In this document: in pieces, positions 62,348 to 64,000 of the stretch
Position numbering within the stretch: the stretch's first letter is position 1
Layout: each line of letters opens with the position of its first letter
Source: Alistipes sp.
GTDB taxonomy: Bacteria > Bacteroidota > Bacteroidia > Bacteroidales > Rikenellaceae
Reading direction: 5' to 3'
DNA: 64,000 bases
NCBI GenBank assembly: GCA_017629985.1
Contig: JAGBWD010000025.1
Span: 1-64,000 of the forward strand
The notes under the pieces: model-generated
Database searches by the model: none
Seen by the model: the letters and a program-made list of their open reading frames with translations, nothing else
What the model was told of the DNA's origin: nothing
Program-made: the position numbers and the translations under genes

Positions 62348-63073
62348 ATGAGTAGGGTAGTAGCACTTCTTTATGTGATGTTGGTGACATCTGTAGCTAT
62401 GGCACAGCAGATAGATGTAGACAACAAAATGCGAGAGTATGGCCTTGTAGATATACGTAGTCTAGAGAGTAGTATCCTTGTGGAGCTAAAGTACTCCACC
62501 GAGGACAACTTTGTGGGCAAGGATATGTATGGGGAGCTGGAGATAGCTTACCTCGAGGAGAGATTTGCCGAAAGAGTTGTCGAGGCACAGCGCATCCTCA
62601 AGTCGCAATATCCTCAATATACGCTTCTCATATATGATGCAGCACGCCCTTTGAGCGTACAACGTCAGATGCGCAGATGCGTGGAGGGCACGGAGCTAGA
62701 GAGCTTTGTAGCAGATGGCACACGTGGAGGTCGCCATAACTACGGTGTTGCAGTAGACCTAACTATAGCTACTGCTGATGGTACTGCGCTCGATATGGGA
62801 ACACCCTTTGATGACCTCACCACAGCCTCATCGGTAAAGGGAACGCCCGACAGTAGTGATATCTCAACACGCACTATAGAGGTATATAGGTCATACCTCA
62901 ATAGCCTCGTTGCGCAGGGTCTGATAACCATCACCGCCGCAAAAAATAGACTTCTTCTTATTGAGGTGATGCATAAGGTGGGCCTGGTGCCTTATCGCCG
63001 CGAATGGTGGCACTTCGAGGAGGTAATATCTATGACCGAGACTAGAAATAAGTATAAACTACTTGATTTCTAA
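62348..63073 (+). CDS. Exported D-alanyl-D-alanine dipeptidase (VanX/DdpX-like)
   Basis: A 241-residue M15D metallopeptidase with a signal peptide (TSVAMAQ). The catalytic pattern is visible: the Arg in YDAARPLSVQRQM, the zinc ligands in GRHNYGVAVDL (His and Asp), and EWWHFE with the third His and catalytic Glu. It cuts D-Ala-D-Ala dipeptides, more likely for cell-wall recycling or nutrition than for vancomycin resistance because no VanH or VanA genes are near. The start at 62348 opens the signal peptide. Confidence 0.9.
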   Translation: MSRVVALLYVMLVTSVAMAQQIDVDNKMREYGLVDIRSLESSILVELKYSTEDNFVGKDMYGELEIAYLEERFAERVVEAQRILKSQYPQYTLLIYDAARPLSVQRQMRRCVEGTELESFVADGTRGGRHNYGVAVDLTIATADGTALDMGTPFDDLTTASSVKGTPDSSDISTRTIEVYRSYLNSLVAQGLITITAAKNRLLLIEVMHKVGLVPYRREWWHFEEVISMTETRNKYKLLDF

Positions 63074-63082
63074 CATCTTACA

Positions 63083-63571
63083 CTATATTGCTACCGCGAT
63101 AAATACCTTTACGATGTAGTATAGCATATATACTGCAGCTACCAGTTTTATGCCTGTACCAACGAAAAACGACAGCATAGAACCCATACCTACTTTAAAG
63201 GCCTTCTCTATGGGTGCTTTAGAGCCAATCATCTCGCCAGCGATAGCGCCAAAGAATGGGCCAAGGATGATGCCTGGCACACCAAAGAATATTCCAACTA
63301 TGGTTCCCACGGTAGCACCTGTGATACCAGCCTTTGTGCCGCCAAATAGCTTACTGAAGTAACCAGGTAGAATGTAGTCTAGAAGTATGACTACGAGTGA
63401 CACAATGCCCCAGAGTATCAATGTGCCGATAGATATTGTAGATTCCGTTGTGCAAAATACGCAAATCAGACCCACAAAAGAGAGTATCGTGCCTGGCACT
63501 ATAGGGACAAATACGCCTAACAATCCAACCAAGCCCATGACAAGGGCAATTATCACAAGTAGTGTATTCAT
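63083..63571 (-). CDS. DUF456 membrane protein
   Basis: A 162-residue hydrophobic protein of the DUF456 family with about four or five membrane helices. It contains the glycine-rich repeat-like segments GTKAGITGATVGTIVG and GVPGIILGPFFGAIAGE. The function is unknown. It converges on the VanX-like gene with a gap of 9 bp and no terminator that I can see. Confidence 0.9.
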   Translation of the reverse strand: MNTLLVIIALVMGLVGLLGVFVPIVPGTILSFVGLICVFCTTESTISIGTLILWGIVSLVVILLDYILPGYFSKLFGGTKAGITGATVGTIVGIFFGVPGIILGPFFGAIAGEMIGSKAPIEKAFKVGMGSMLSFFVGTGIKLVAAVYMLYYIVKVFIAVAI

Positions 63572-63708
63572 AGTTATTCTAACTCTATATTATCTGTAAC
63601 TTATTAAATTTCTATTTTACTATCTCCGTTTACCTATTCTTACCTCTCTACCCTGCCATTTACTATGTCGTAATATTTATGTTATGTACCGCAAAAATAA
63701 AAACAATT

Positions 63709-63954
63709 ATGAAAACTAACAAATCAAACACAAATCAGCTACCTACTACAGAAGATTTCGCTAAAATTCAGTCATTTACTAATGCTGTTATTGATTGTAA
63801 TAGTAAATTCTCCGCTCTACAAAACTTTTTTGAGCTTGTAAAGCGTGTTGGTGATACTAGCTTGATATATCATCTCTCCGATACACTCCACCATACTATT
63901 AATGATGTTACTGAACATTTTATTTCACTACTACCACATGAAGACAAAGATTAA
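63709..63954 (+). CDS. Hypothetical small protein
   Basis: An 81-residue protein that I do not recognise. It has a polar Asn/Thr/Lys-rich N-terminus, then a mostly helical stretch (FTNAVIDCNSKFSALQNFF, LVKRVGDTSLIYHL). No signal peptide or membrane segment. The start ATG at 63709 was chosen over an in-frame codon at 63679. The base composition is AT-rich compared with its neighbours. Its stop overlaps the next reading frame by 17 bp. It may belong to an accessory element running beyond the window. Confidence 0.55.
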   Translation: MKTNKSNTNQLPTTEDFAKIQSFTNAVIDCNSKFSALQNFFELVKRVGDTSLIYHLSDTLHHTINDVTEHFISLLPHEDKD

Positions 63955-64000
63955 TTGGCTTGCTATTTGGGAATTTATCAAGCCCATCATTACTATTGGG
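63938..64000 (+). CDS. Small hydrophobic protein, 5' end only (partial)
   Basis: An ATG at 63938 opens a frame of 21 codons to the window edge, MKTKINWLAIWEFIKPIITI and onward. The pattern (short basic start, tryptophan, then a membrane-type helix) resembles the very small 'smalltalk'-type proteins of Bacteroidota, but only the beginning is visible, so this is a guess. It overlaps the end of the preceding gene. Confidence 0.35.
   Translation, partial: MKTKINWLAIWEFIKPIITIG

Noticed and set aside
62348..63073. Vancomycin-resistance determinant
   Set aside because: The VanX-like enzyme stands alone, without vanH, vanA or a regulatory pair, so a cell-wall or nutritional role is more likely.

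Overview
The window is chromosomal DNA of a member of the Bacteroidota, most likely order Bacteroidales (an Alistipes-like gut lineage is a guess, not shown). The evidence is the recurring -7 box TAnnTTTG with a TTTG-like -33 box 19-20 bp upstream, the near absence of Shine-Dalgarno sites, SusC/TonB-type receptors, BACON and DUF5689 lipoproteins, a long NusB, Rho with a long acidic insert, and a V-type ATPase operon of Bacteroidota type. There is no rRNA, no recognisable insertion sequence and no CRISPR array. One tRNA gene is present, tRNA-Leu(UAA).

Layout. 1-465: the edge of an accessory AAA-type ATPase gene whose leader carries a 12-bp tandem repeat, then a possible small RNA or tRNA/tmRNA-end remnant with a strong terminator. 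466-3210: a histidine kinase/response regulator pair divergent from a small TonB-domain protein, with a phased TTAACA array between them. 3285-6042: a siderophore-type TonB receptor with a downstream lipoprotein. 6210-9998: rpiB, typA and a DUF4301 gene. 10102-14330: murB-tilS-holA and a degenerate PabC-like gene. 14388-15482: a ROK sugar kinase. 15684-23210: a seven-gene V-type ATPase operon (E, DUF2764, A, B, D, I, K) whose K subunit keeps the known sodium-binding residues. 23381-24397: ruvB.

24631-34543 is the most interesting block: five co-directional genes encoding a large surface lipoprotein with OB-like domains, a lipoprotein DNA/RNA non-specific endonuclease, an exported endonuclease/exonuclease/phosphatase enzyme, a large TonB-dependent receptor and a DUF5689 lipoprotein. 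I infer a surface nucleic-acid capture, cutting and import locus built like a polysaccharide utilisation locus. A secreted S1/P1-type nuclease (41663-42433) lies elsewhere in the window, translationally coupled to rho.

34602-45836 holds an HsdR_N-domain protein, a C_GCAxxG_C_C protein, a P-type calcium ATPase, a zinc-type ABC pair without its permease, a flavodiiron protein, the S1/P1 nuclease and rho, a pRiA4b ORF-3-like gene, miaA and the tRNA. 45984-53270 holds ispF, an AddAB-type helicase-nuclease pair and a head-GIN protein. 53362-60130 holds a HAD phosphatase, two tandem M23 peptidases, alaS and gpmI. 60317-63571 holds yajC, a DUF1573 protein, nusB, a VanX-like dipeptidase and a DUF456 membrane protein. 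The last 300 bases start a pair of small overlapping genes that look accessory.

Most genes are housekeeping. The accessory or adaptive parts are the two ends, the two TonB receptor loci, the nuclease locus and an inverted-repeat element at 38470-38590. All functional calls come from reading the translated sequences; no database search was run.
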